DNA of 64,000 bases from JBFMHP01 sp040752855. GTDB taxonomy: Bacteria > Pseudomonadota > Gammaproteobacteria > RBG-16-57-12. The stretch spans positions 1 through 64,000 of the forward strand of contig JBFMHP010000039.1 in NCBI GenBank assembly GCA_040752855.1. The letters run 5' to 3'. Of the stretch, positions 8,214 to 15,669 are shown one piece after another; positions within the stretch are counted from its first letter, which is position 1, and every line of letters begins with the position of its first letter. The notes under the pieces were generated by a model. It was not told where the DNA came from. It made no database searches and saw nothing but the letters and a program-made list of their open reading frames with translations. The translations under genes and the position numbers were made by a program.

Positions 8214-8618
8214 TCAGCCCTCTACTACTATTTTTATAAAGCTCAGAATTACGTATGTGCTGAGACCAGCAATCAAAACGGCCTTTCTTAATGAGCGTGC
8301 TAGTTTTTGAATGCGAGGGTCATTGGATTCTCCGGTACCCCAAATGATATTAAGCACATCCATCGTCTCTGCAGCACCCAACTTGTATCCGATATAAAGT
8401 GCAGCTGATCCAATAACCAAAATCCACCCATAGAAGATCGGCAACGTGTAAACCGAGTTTATCCTCATGAGGAACCACATCTTAAACGGGAACTCCCATG
8501 AGAGCATAAGCGGAAGCAAAAACACCGTCAGCATCCCGAATGTGGAGGCGATGATACCCCCTATAATTCGACTCAGCGCCGACGGCTCATCTCTGCGAGG
8601 TAAATTATGTCCAGGCAT
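8214..8618 (-). CDS. Small membrane protein, unknown function
   Basis: From the ATG at 8618 this gives 134 residues with about three membrane segments. These lie near residues 17-40 (IIASTFGMLTVFLLPLML), 58-78 (FYGWILVIGSAALYIGYKLG) and 112-130 (VLIAGLSTYVILSFIKIVV). A cytosolic loop runs NIIWGTGESNDPRIQKLARS. The frame stays open upstream to 8705, but that extension is read through a dispersed repeat (8675-8769) and does not look like protein, so I place the start at 8618; an AGGAG lies somewhat far upstream. No family recognised. The gene sits between the two leader repeats 8147-8187 and 8774-8814. Confidence 0.5.
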   Translation of the reverse strand: MPGHNLPRRDEPSALSRIIGGIIASTFGMLTVFLLPLMLSWEFPFKMWFLMRINSVYTLPIFYGWILVIGSAALYIGYKLGAAETMDVLNIIWGTGESNDPRIQKLARSLRKAVLIAGLSTYVILSFIKIVVEG

Positions 8619-8674
8619 GTCTTCAGCAACCCGTTCTCCTGCGTTTGTGCTGACCGATATGCACAGCCAAAGGG

Positions 8675-8769
8675 CGTAGGATGTGGTGAACGCAGTGAAC
8701 CGCATCGTTCGGATTTTTGTAACCAGGTGTTCACGATCGATGCGGTTCGTTCCTTACCGCACCCTACGA
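8675..8769. repeat. Inverted repeat element (GTAGGATG…CCGCATCG / CGATGCGG…CCCTACG)
   Basis: Left arm GTAGGATGTGGTGAACGCAG then TGAACCGCATCG; right arm CGATCGATGCGGTTCGTTCC then TTACCGCACCCTACG. The arms are imperfect inverse complements around a central loop. A third half copy (right-arm type) is at 8898-8932. This is the common TAGGATGCGGT…ACCGCATCC dispersed element form. It also supplies the spurious N-terminal extension of the neighbouring membrane-protein frame. Confidence 0.75.
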
Positions 8770-8773
8770 TGCT

Positions 8774-8814
8774 CTGACATACCAAATCCTGGTTTAATAG
8801 TTTGGTGGGTGTCC
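8774..8814 (-). repeat. Leader direct repeat, copy 2
   Basis: Same 41 bp as 8147-8187 with one mismatch. The copied start codon is followed on the minus strand by only about seven sense codons before a stop inside the repeat at 8675-8769. It therefore looks like the stranded 5' end of a duplicated gene. Confidence 0.8.
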
Positions 8815-8834
8815 TGTAATTCGCCCTCTCGTAG

Positions 8835-8960
8835 CGCTCGTAGTGCATATCTAGACCTGACCCCGTTCGTGTGTGTTTGACCCCGTTCGTGTGTTCGATC
8901 GATGCGGTTCGTTCCTTACCGCATCCCACGAGCTACATATCTAGACCTAGCCCCGTTCGT
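8835..8960. repeat. Short repeats around CCCCGTTCGT
   Basis: GACCCCGTTCGTGTGTG and TTTGACCCCGTTCGTGTGTTCG stand in tandem at about 8855-8898. The related ATATCTAGACCTAGCCCCGTTCGT follows at 8936. Between them lies the half element CGATCGATGCGGTTCGTTCC. No gene is visible from 8815 to 9008. The stretch appears to be stacked small repeats. Confidence 0.6.
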
Positions 8961-9003
8961 CGCTCGGGCAAGGTTTCGCCCCATCGGCTGCAGCGCCGTG
9001 TTA
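8960..9003 (-). other. Possible degenerate attC-like start downstream of the HEPN gene
   Basis: On the minus strand, directly after the stop of the 9009-10034 gene, the sequence reads GGCTAACACGGCGCTGCAGC followed by CGATGGGGCG. This resembles the first half of an integron attC site (xxYAAC then a GC-rich arm), with one mismatch to the RYYYAAC core. A matching GTTRRRY end is not found; repeats follow instead. Suggestive only. Confidence 0.3.
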
Positions 9004-9008
9004 GCCGG

Positions 9009-10034
9009 TCAATCTAGCGGCACCCTTAGTCGTGATTCCATCTTTTCTACCAGCCTATCCATACCTTTACGATCTTTCGAGTCCAGATTAATATCATCTT
9101 CGACTCTTATACTATATGTATCCGCATTTACATTTTTTATTACTCTAGATAATAATTCTCGAATCACGTCTTCCGCTTGAGATAAGTAACTATATAGCAC
9201 GCGCAGATCCTTATGTTTATAAATAGCCACTTTTGGATGCGCTACATCGACATAGCTTCTAAGAATCAATAGCGGTATAAAATCTCCTTCAATTTCATCA
9301 TCAGTATAACCAAGGATTGTTAATCCTTTACGAATATCATCTTTAGAGTTCTCAGATGAGACAAACAATATTTCTACTGCTTTGCAGTAATTCAAAATTG
9401 TTTCAGCCATGAATTCCCATGGCGAGTCTCCACAAACATTTAGCCGACAAGCAATATGGAAGTATGATATAGCCGCAGCTAATCGACGATTGTTCGCTCC
9501 ATGAAATAGTGGAAAATAGTCCAATGAATTCACAATATGCCTTTCAAGAATTTCTTGCTCTACTGTTCTCATGCGAATTCGCCATTCCTGCGGCATATGC
9601 TCCCACCTGAACTCTATTCCTCCAACATTTCCTCCAATGTGTAATACTATCGGAGGATCTGAGAACTCTAGATTCAGAAGAGTGGGATATATAAACTTAA
9701 ATAAAGTTAATGTCCCATCGAGATGAGAAAGTGATTCACAACTAAATTCATACGTTAATTTGTCCCCCTTTAAAACAAATTTTGAATCACCGCGTTCAAA
9801 TATTACATCCAGTGGCTCTAATCCAGGGTTAGACTTAGCTTGCCATTTACCATTATTAGCATTCATTAATACCGAGGCTGCATGTGCCTTTACGAGAGTA
9901 CGACCATAATCATTCTCCGTACCAAATGCCGTTGCGGGTGCTAATTTTAGATTCAGCATACATCTGTTTGGAAAAGACAACTCCTTACCAGATGGTACGA
10001 CCAATATACGAGTATGAAGCTGATATGTAAGCAT
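9009..10034 (-). CDS. HEPN-like domain protein, unknown function
   Basis: A 341-residue soluble protein, clearly lower in GC than the surrounding core genome. The N-terminal ~150 residues are beta-rich (KLAPATAFGTEN, LDVIFERGDSKFVLKG). The C-terminal half is helical and has the layout of HEPN domains: ETILNYCKAVEILF as a long helix, then KDDIRKGLTILGY, and a conserved-looking R-x6-H in LILRSYVDVAHPK (Arg259, His266). The R-x4-6-H motif is the catalytic signature of HEPN ribonucleases, including ApeA-type defence proteins; here it is inferred from pattern and position. The start at 10034 lies 13 bases after a GTTAGGC motif, as in integron cassettes, and no good ribosome binding site is seen. 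Downstream neighbour of a frameshifted Mrr-type gene. Confidence 0.6.
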   Translation of the reverse strand: MLTYQLHTRILVVPSGKELSFPNRCMLNLKLAPATAFGTENDYGRTLVKAHAASVLMNANNGKWQAKSNPGLEPLDVIFERGDSKFVLKGDKLTYEFSCESLSHLDGTLTLFKFIYPTLLNLEFSDPPIVLHIGGNVGGIEFRWEHMPQEWRIRMRTVEQEILERHIVNSLDYFPLFHGANNRRLAAAISYFHIACRLNVCGDSPWEFMAETILNYCKAVEILFVSSENSKDDIRKGLTILGYTDDEIEGDFIPLLILRSYVDVAHPKVAIYKHKDLRVLYSYLSQAEDVIRELLSRVIKNVNADTYSIRVEDDINLDSKDRKGMDRLVEKMESRLRVPLD

Positions 10035-10047
10035 AGTTACTCTTGCC

Positions 10048-10054
10048 GCCTAAC
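10048..10054 (-). other. Integron core-site-like GTTAGGC before the HEPN gene
   Basis: On the minus strand the heptamer GTTAGGC fits the integron recombination core GTTRRRY. It lies 13 bases before the ATG of the HEPN-like gene. The same heptamer stands 3 bases before the Mrr-type gene start (11102-11108). Confidence 0.45.
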
Positions 10055-10172
10055 GAGGCTGTAGAAAAACTCCCGACAAAGCCGGAAGTGACGTGAATCT
10101 TTGATGGGCGCCCTGTAAATCCTGTAAATCTTCAGTAAATCTTCATTACCGAATCCTGCGAGCTGAGCGCAA
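10055..10172. other. Intergenic stretch with short tandem repeats and an IS-end-like motif
   Basis: Minus strand contains three near copies of GATTTACWG (GAAGATTTACTGAAGATTTA then CAGGATTTACAGG) about 10105-10145. It also has GGGAGTTTTTCTACAGCCTC next to the GTTAGGC motif, similar in style to insertion-sequence ends. No gene. Confidence 0.4.
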
Positions 10173-11098
10173 TTAAAGTTGATCTAATTCGATCACGTCC
10201 CGGATTCTATCAAACTGTACAGTCGTAGCCTCAAGACGAATCTCAAGAAACCCAGTCAGCTCTTTCGCTCGATCTGTCCGGGGCTTCCACTGGCTAAAGT
10301 CCATTGGCACGACGTCACTCACTATCTGAGTATTCGGAGCGAAAGTCGCTCTCTTTGAGTTCCAATTAAAAAATCCGGTTCCACTAATACCAACCAACCG
10401 CTCTAACTTGTCGCAGACCCGTTCAGCCCTAAACGAGATTGCAGTACATAGGTACTCACACCCGGATCGTATCGAAACGTATTGCGGGTTATCAAATTCA
10501 ACAGCAATATTGATCACCCAGCCAAGCTCTTTAGTTTCGGGTTCATTGTCGAGCAGGTAGTTTGAAACCAGTCGAGGACTTTCTTTCCTCGTATGGTTAA
10601 GTCCTCCGCATTGAAGTGCACCGGCGTACTTGGTTCGTTTGCAAAGTGAAGGCTTACCGAGATCTGGCCCCATCTCGTAATGTCCGCTTCCCATCGCGCT
10701 CCAATAAAGAACTTCTTGTTTGCTGGATCATTTTCGACTAGCGAAAGGGCCTGGATCCCATAGTGCGCACACTTGACCAATGCTGGCTTAGAGAAGCCGC
10801 GACGAGACATTAGTATCTTGAAATTTGCATTGACATCCTGTGCTTTGGTTACGAATCCATCGACTTCTGGTGTTCCGACTTTTCTCCCAAGATCTTTACA
10901 TTCTATGATGCCCAACATCTGCTGACCTGCAAATACGCCGCGTACGACAACATCAAATTGTCGAGACTGTCCCAAGCGATCTGGGATGATCTCGTTGTGA
11001 GCAACAGTAGCTGCAGGGTCAATTTGTGTTTGAATTGCAGCCACAACTTTCTCAAAGGCAATCCCTGGCGGAGTTGCAGGCATGCTAGTAGACGTCAT
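10173..11098 (-). pseudogene. Mrr-type restriction endonuclease-like gene, broken by a single frameshift
   Basis: From the ATG at 11098 the first frame encodes about 180 residues with a PD-(D/E)xK nuclease of the Mrr family: QFDVVVRG (Asp49), then GIIECKDLG (Glu66, Lys68), then VDGFVTKAQDVNANFKI and MSRRGFSKPAL. It goes out of frame at about 10561-10564. The continuation lies in the next frame (NYLLDNEPETKELGWVINIA and onward to 10173, about 130 further residues). Adding one base to the A-run at 10561-10563 would join DWFQ directly to NYLLDNEPE, so a one-base loss is the simplest explanation. Mrr enzymes cut modified DNA. The start lies 3 bases after GTTAGGC. Inactive unless the shift is bypassed or is a sequencing error. 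Confidence 0.75.
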
Positions 11099-11101
11099 AT
11101 G

Positions 11102-11108
11102 GCCTAAC
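11102..11108 (-). other. Integron core-site-like GTTAGGC before the Mrr-type gene
   Basis: Minus-strand GTTAGGC three bases before the ATG at 11098. This is the second of two such motifs in front of consecutive, low-GC, same-strand genes. Confidence 0.45.
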
Positions 11109-11223
11109 CCGATACATACAGAATCTATGCATACTGGAATATACAGAATCCTGCGACTCCATCTTATCCACCGCAACCACTCTCATCCAAAAGTTTATCC
11201 CGTGCAAGTTGTCGCCCACAAAA

Positions 11224-11258
11224 ACGCCCGAGCGATTTTCATCAGTCGGGCGTTAGTT
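11224..11258. terminator. Bidirectional rho-independent terminator after nrdJb
   Basis: The stem pairs AACGCCCGA with TCGGGCGTT around a loop containing GATTTTC. T-runs follow on both strands: TTTTTGTG for the minus-strand nrdJb transcript and TAGTTTTTT for plus-strand reading. It separates the nrdJ operon from the Mrr-type gene. Confidence 0.75.
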
Positions 11259-11291
11259 TTTTCAATTCACCATCCATGGCCGCACCTCAAA

Positions 11292-12005
11292 TCAACCGCA
11301 CTTCGATTCACCACAGTTCAAGCAAGTCATGCAATTATCCATCTTGATCATAGCCTTGGTATTGCATTTGCCACACAGTGCGGCGCCGGCTGGGAAGCTG
11401 TTGCTTTCGGCGGCTTCCGCTTGCTTAAGCGCCCCTTCGAATTCAGCGCGTTTTTCGGCGATGAGTTTCTTTTGGTGTTCGTCGAGGCCGTCATCTTTGA
11501 GCAGGCCGATCATGCGCATGTGGCGTTCGATGACGTCGCCGATTTCAGCGACGAGTGAGGGCATGTATTTGCCGCCTTTTTTGAAGTAGCCGCCGCGCGG
11601 GTCGAAGACGGAGCGCAGCTCTTCGACGAGGAAGGTGACGTCGCCGCCTTTGCGGAACACCGCAGAAATGATGCGGGTGAGTGCGACGATCCATTGGAAG
11701 TGGTCCATGTTTTTCGAGTTGATGAAGATCTCGAAGGGGCGGCGCAGTTCGTGTTTGGTGCCGGCGTTGAGCACGACGTCGTTGATGGTGACGTAGAGAG
11801 AGTGCTCGGTGAGCGGGGTGCGGATCTTGTAGGTGGAGCCGATCAGCATTTCCGGGCGTTCGAGTTTTTCGTGCATTTGCACGACTTTGGCCTCACTGGG
11901 CTTTTTCTCTTCTTTTTCCGCTTCTACTTTTTTGGCCAGGGCGGCTTCGTCTTCGGGTTTGGCGACGTTGAAGCCGACGATTTTCTTTTCGATTTTGATT
12001 GCCAT
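11292..12005 (-). CDS. nrdJb: B12-dependent ribonucleotide reductase, NrdJb subunit
   Basis: A 237-residue protein matching the small second part of the split class II ribonucleotide reductase known from Pseudomonas. The middle holds a TSCPD-like domain (RRPFEIFINSKNMDHFQWIVAL and FRKGGDVTFLVEELRSVFD, quoted in short pieces). The C-terminus is a Cys-rich tail (CGKCNTKAMIK, then CMTCLNCGESKCG), which in these enzymes re-reduces the active-site disulfide. The N-terminal 45 residues are Lys/Glu/Ala-rich and probably flexible. GGAGA lies seven bases before the ATG at 12005. It follows nrdJa by about 190 bases and should act as a complex with it, turning ribonucleotides to deoxyribonucleotides with adenosylcobalamin. 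Confidence 0.9.
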   Translation of the reverse strand: MAIKIEKKIVGFNVAKPEDEAALAKKVEAEKEEKKPSEAKVVQMHEKLERPEMLIGSTYKIRTPLTEHSLYVTINDVVLNAGTKHELRRPFEIFINSKNMDHFQWIVALTRIISAVFRKGGDVTFLVEELRSVFDPRGGYFKKGGKYMPSLVAEIGDVIERHMRMIGLLKDDGLDEHQKKLIAEKRAEFEGALKQAEAAESNSFPAGAALCGKCNTKAMIKMDNCMTCLNCGESKCG

Positions 12006-12193
12006 GGTTGGTCTCCGTTCGGTGCGTTGTTTGCACCGTGGGGGTTGTATTTTTTTGTATTGATGAGGGGTATTGATAATTTTATTCCCTCACCCTAACC
12101 CTCTCCCTGAGGGAGAGGGGATTGCATCATATTGTTGGTGGGCGGAGCCCACCCTACATCTCTCCCGCCTGCGGGAGAGGGGATTACATCGAT
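12006..12193. repeat. Dispersed repeat cluster between nrdJa and nrdJb
   Basis: Contains CCCTCACCCTAACCCTCTCC plus CTGAGGGAGAGGGG, then GGTGGGCGGAGCCCACCCTACA and CTCTCCCGCCTGCGGGAGAGGGG. All three are hairpin-forming. The blocks recur at 6264-6565, 7250-7415 and 49076-49192 (first type) and near 47306 (GGTGGG/CCCACC type). It lies inside what should be a single transcript. Confidence 0.7.
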
Positions 12194-14353
12194 TTAGAAC
12201 TTGCCGTAATAGCCTTCTTTCAGGGCGTCGTAGAGGTTGGCGGCGGTGTGGATTTCGCCGTCGTATTCGATCTCGTCGTTGCCTTTGAGTTCGACCACGG
12301 TGCCGTCTTCCAGTGTGAAGCGGTAGAGGGTGTTTTCCAGGTCTTTCTCTTTGACCAGCACGCCTTGGAAGGCTTCGGGGTTGAAGCGGAAGGTGGTGCA
12401 GCCTTTGAGGCCTTGGTCGTAGGCGTAGAGATAGATGTCCTTGAAGTCTTCATACGGATAGTCCGTGGGGACGTTCGCGGTTTTGGAAATGGAGGAGTCG
12501 ATCCATTTTTGCGCGGCGGCCTGCACGTCGACGTGTTCCTTGGGCGTGATGTCTTCGGCGGTGATGAAGTAATCCGGCAGTTGCTCTTCTGCTTTGTCGG
12601 AATACGGCATCGCCTTGGCGTTGATCAGTTCGCGGTAGGCGAGCAGTTCAAACGAGAACACGTCGACCTTTTCCTTGGTCTTCTTGCCTTCGCGGATGAC
12701 GTTGCGCGAGTAGTGATGCGCGAAGCTCGGTTCGATGCCGTTGCTGGCGTTGTTGGCGAGCGACAGCGAGATGGTGCCGGTCGGCGCGATCGAGCTGTGA
12801 TGGGTGAAGCGCGCGCCGTGGGTGGCGATGTCTTCGACCACTTCGGGGGCGACTTGCGCGACGCGCTGCATGTAGCGGCTATATTTGGCCAGCAGCACCT
12901 TACCTGTGAGTTTGTCGCCGATCTTCCAGCCGTCTTTCTTCATCTCGGGGCGTTTGCGCAGCATCTCGGCGCTGACGGTAAATTCCTGATCGAGCACCGG
13001 GGCGATGCCTTTTTCGCGCGCCAGCTCGACACCGACCTTCCAACCTTCCACCGCCAGTTCACGCGTGACGCGCTCGGTGAATTCCAGCGATTCGGGCGCA
13101 CCGTATTTCATGCCGAGCATGGTCATGGCCGAGCCGAGGCCGAGGTAGCCCATGCCGTGGCGGCGCTTGCCTTTGATCTCCGCGCGTTGCTGTTCGAGCG
13201 GCAGGCCGCTGACCTCGACGACGTTGTCGAGCATGCGCGTGAAGATGGCGACGACCTTGCGGTATTCGTCCCAATCGAAGTGCGCCTTATCGGTGAACGG
13301 ATGGCGCACGAATTTGGTGAGGTTCACCGAGCCGAGCAGGCAGGCGCCGTAGGGGGGAAGAGGCTGTTCGCCACAAGGATTGGTGGCGCGAATGGTTTCG
13401 CAGAACCAGTTGTTGTTCATCTCGTTGACCTTGTCGATCAGGATGAAGCCGGGCTCGGCGAAATCGTAGGTGGAGGCCATGATCAGGTCCCACAGGCGGC
13501 GGGCGCGGATGGTCTTGTAGATCTTGCAGGCGACCAGGCCGGCGGCGTCGGTGAGGTAGTCTTCCTTGGTGGGCCATTCGCGCCAGATCACTTGCGCGGG
13601 ATTGTTCAGATCGAGTTTGTCAGTCTCCGCTTCCTTTTCGGTGAGCGGGAAGATCAAATTCCAGTCGCCATCGTGCTTGACCGCTTCCATGAATTCCTGG
13701 GTGACCAGCAGCGAGAGGTTGAACTGGCGCAGGCGGCCGGATTCGCGCTTGGCGCGGATGAAGTCCATCACGTCGGGGTGGCTGACGTCGAAGGTGGCCA
13801 TCTGCGCGCCGCGGCGGCCGCCGGCACTGGAGACGGTGAAACACATCTTGTCGTAGATATCCATGAACGAGAGCGGGCCGGAGGTGTAGGCACCGGCGCC
13901 GGCCACGAACGCGCCTTTCGGGCGCAGCGTGGAGAATTCATAACCGATGCCGCAACCGGCCTTGAGCGTGAGCCCGGCCTCGTGGACCTTTTGCAGGATG
14001 TCGTCCATCGAATCACGGATGGAACCGGAGACGGTGCAGTTGATCGTGGAGGTGGCGGGTTTGTAGGCCTGGGCACCGGCGTTGGAGGTGATGCGGCCGG
14101 CGGGAATGGCGCCGCGGCGCAGGGCCCAGAGGAATTTCTCTTCCCACTCCTGTTGTTTTTCGGGGGTGGTTTCGACCTCGGCCAGGGCCTTGGCGACGCG
14201 CTTATAGGTGTCGTCGATGTCATGATCGAGGATCGTGCCGTCTTTTTTCTTCAGGCGATATTTCTTGTCCCAGATGTCCAGGGAGGCGGATTGGAAGGCG
14301 ATATCGGCGTTGGTGGAGACGGATTTCAAATGCGCGATCTTCATTGATGTCAT
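12194..14353 (-). CDS. nrdJa: Adenosylcobalamin-dependent ribonucleotide reductase, NrdJa subunit
   Basis: About 719 residues, the large catalytic part of class II ribonucleotide reductase. Visible signatures: the finger-loop TNPCGEQPLPPYG with its radical-carrying Cys, AGCGIGYEFSTLRPKGA early on, SSAGGRRGAQMATFDVSHPD, and the APTGTISLSLANNASNGIEP region near the end. The C-terminal re-reducing Cys tail is absent because it resides on NrdJb. The start is one of two ATGs (14353 or 14344) after AGAGAGG; the longer frame upstream runs through the regulatory region and is not credible. Works with or without oxygen, needs coenzyme B12, and so depends on the cobalamin operon at 53-60 kb. NrdR boxes upstream predict repression by NrdR. 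Confidence 0.93.
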   Translation of the reverse strand: MTSMKIAHLKSVSTNADIAFQSASLDIWDKKYRLKKKDGTILDHDIDDTYKRVAKALAEVETTPEKQQEWEEKFLWALRRGAIPAGRITSNAGAQAYKPATSTINCTVSGSIRDSMDDILQKVHEAGLTLKAGCGIGYEFSTLRPKGAFVAGAGAYTSGPLSFMDIYDKMCFTVSSAGGRRGAQMATFDVSHPDVMDFIRAKRESGRLRQFNLSLLVTQEFMEAVKHDGDWNLIFPLTEKEAETDKLDLNNPAQVIWREWPTKEDYLTDAAGLVACKIYKTIRARRLWDLIMASTYDFAEPGFILIDKVNEMNNNWFCETIRATNPCGEQPLPPYGACLLGSVNLTKFVRHPFTDKAHFDWDEYRKVVAIFTRMLDNVVEVSGLPLEQQRAEIKGKRRHGMGYLGLGSAMTMLGMKYGAPESLEFTERVTRELAVEGWKVGVELAREKGIAPVLDQEFTVSAEMLRKRPEMKKDGWKIGDKLTGKVLLAKYSRYMQRVAQVAPEVVEDIATHGARFTHHSSIAPTGTISLSLANNASNGIEPSFAHHYSRNVIREGKKTKEKVDVFSFELLAYRELINAKAMPYSDKAEEQLPDYFITAEDITPKEHVDVQAAAQKWIDSSISKTANVPTDYPYEDFKDIYLYAYDQGLKGCTTFRFNPEAFQGVLVKEKDLENTLYRFTLEDGTVVELKGNDEIEYDGEIHTAANLYDALKEGYYGKF

Positions 14354-14457
14354 ACCCTCTCTTAATTGTAGTGGTTCTTGTTCTTGGTTGACTTGGTTGT
14401 GGATTTGTTCTGGCGCAAATCCTCTGGGAATGCGTGCTTTTTTTGATTGCACCCCAA

Positions 14458-14473
14458 ACACAATATGTTGTGT
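14458..14473. promoter_or_regulatory. NrdR box 1
   Basis: ACACAATATGTTGTGT is a near-perfect 16-bp palindrome fitting the NrdR consensus (ACACWATATWTWGTGT-like). It lies 105 bases upstream of the nrdJa start, in the gap between nrdJa and the fructosamine kinase gene. Confidence 0.85.
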
Positions 14474-14499
14474 GTTGGGCGTCAAGATTAGTGGGAATG

Positions 14500-14515
14500 A
14501 CACAACATGTCAACA
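14500..14515. promoter_or_regulatory. Weaker NrdR-like site
   Basis: ACACAACATGTCAACA keeps the left half and centre of the NrdR box but has a poor right half. It starts 42 bases after the start of box 1, four helical turns away. Confidence 0.45.
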
Positions 14516-14644
14516 CAGTGAGCATGATGGCTATTAAGTAAATAATTCTTAAATTACATATAGTTAAAACAATGTATTTTGCAACCCAAGGAAAAATTTC
14601 TAGTTTTTTCTGAAACTCGGGTGCGAATTGGTTTGTTCGCCATA

Positions 14645-14660
14645 ACACAAGATGTTGTGC
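14645..14660. promoter_or_regulatory. NrdR box 2
   Basis: ACACAAGATGTTGTGC differs from box 1 at two or three bases and keeps the palindromic ACACAA…TTGTG halves. It is close to the end of the fructosamine kinase gene. Confidence 0.7.
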
Positions 14661-14683
14661 AGCCTTTGATTTTGAATATTGGG

Positions 14684-15571
14684 TCAATGACGGCTTGCTA
14701 AAAGCCGGTCAATCATCGATTCGGCTTGGCCGAGGTAGCCGCCCCCGAAGAGGTTGGCGTGATTGAGGATGTGGTAGAGGTTGTAGAGGACCTTGCGCCG
14801 TTCGTAGCCTTCCGCGAAGGGAAAGGCTGCCGCATAGGCTTGATAGAAGGCGGGTGAAAATCCGCCGAAGAGTTCGGTCATCGCGAGATCCGTTTCGCGG
14901 TCGCCGTAATACACGGCAGGATCGAAGATGACCGGCGCGCCGTGTGCATCGAAGGCGTAGTTGCCGGACCAGAGATCGCCGTGCAGCAGTGAAGGCGTTG
15001 GCCGATGGCCTTGAAGTAGAGCGGGAATGGCTTGGAGCAGTCGTTCACCACGCTGTTGTATCCTGCCGCCGAAGCCGCGCTCGGCCAGGCGTTGCAGCTG
15101 AAATCCGATGCGGTGCTCCTGCCAGAAGCGGCACCAGTCATCTGCATATTCGTTGGGCTGCGGCGTGGCGCCGATGGTGTTGTTGCGATACCAGCCGAAG
15201 CGCTTGCCCTGCACGCGGTGCAGCGCGGCGAGCTGTTCGCCCAGGCGCTGCTGCCCATCCTTGCCGCCGGAACCGAGGGCGACATATTCCAGCACCAGGT
15301 AGGCTTGTGCGCCGGCCACGCCGCCGCAGATCGGCGCGGGCACGCGGATGGCGCGGCTGGCGGCAAGCTCGCGCAGCCCCTCGGCCTCGGCCTCGAACAT
15401 CTCCCGGGCATCGGCACTGTTGAGCTTGACGAAATACTGTTGCCCCGCGCCCGCGACGAGATACGCCTCGTTGATGCACCCGCCGCCCATGGCACGCTCT
15501 GACTCCACCTGGAACGGCTGGCCGGTGGTCTCCGCGATGTGTTTGGCGATGATCGCCCAAGCATGACTCAT
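14684..15571 (-). CDS. Fructosamine kinase family protein
   Basis: About 295 residues from the ATG at 15571 (MSHAWAIIAKHIAETTG), the usual family length; an upstream in-frame ATG adds 24 residues unlike the family. Signatures are an N-terminal GGGCINEAYLV and YFVKLN (ATP-site Lys), the catalytic loop LLHGDLWSGNY, and the metal-site Asp in VIFDPAVYYGDRETDLAM. Members phosphorylate fructosamines or ribulosamines on glycated proteins and metabolites, allowing deglycation. Cytosolic. Transcribed towards nrdJa and ending about 25 bases from NrdR box 2. It is divergent from nudE. Confidence 0.9.
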   Translation of the reverse strand: MSHAWAIIAKHIAETTGQPFQVESERAMGGGCINEAYLVAGAGQQYFVKLNSADAREMFEAEAEGLRELAASRAIRVPAPICGGVAGAQAYLVLEYVALGSGGKDGQQRLGEQLAALHRVQGKRFGWYRNNTIGATPQPNEYADDWCRFWQEHRIGFQLQRLAERGFGGRIQQRGERLLQAIPALLQGHRPTPSLLHGDLWSGNYAFDAHGAPVIFDPAVYYGDRETDLAMTELFGGFSPAFYQAYAAAFPFAEGYERRKVLYNLYHILNHANLFGGGYLGQAESMIDRLLASRH

Positions 15572-15669
15572 ATCCGAATATGCTCCGCGCGCCGCCATGA
15601 AATGTTCATTGGCGGCCCTGTTACTGGTTATACTAACAAGCATACCGCGATAAATCCCGTAAGCCTGTC

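Noticed and set aside
8573..8929. 118-codon minus-strand frame
   Set aside because: Built almost wholly from the dispersed repeats at 8675-8960.
11224..11258. CTAACGCCCGA read as the 5' half of a long attC paired with GTTAGGC at 11102
   Set aside because: It is better explained as the terminator hairpin of nrdJb; the core heptamer does not fit RYYYAAC.
12122..14347. 741-codon open frame on the plus strand
   Set aside because: It lies exactly opposite nrdJa. Its composition (many Val/Gly/Asp/His from reversed GC-rich codons) and lack of a ribosome binding site mark it as an antisense shadow.
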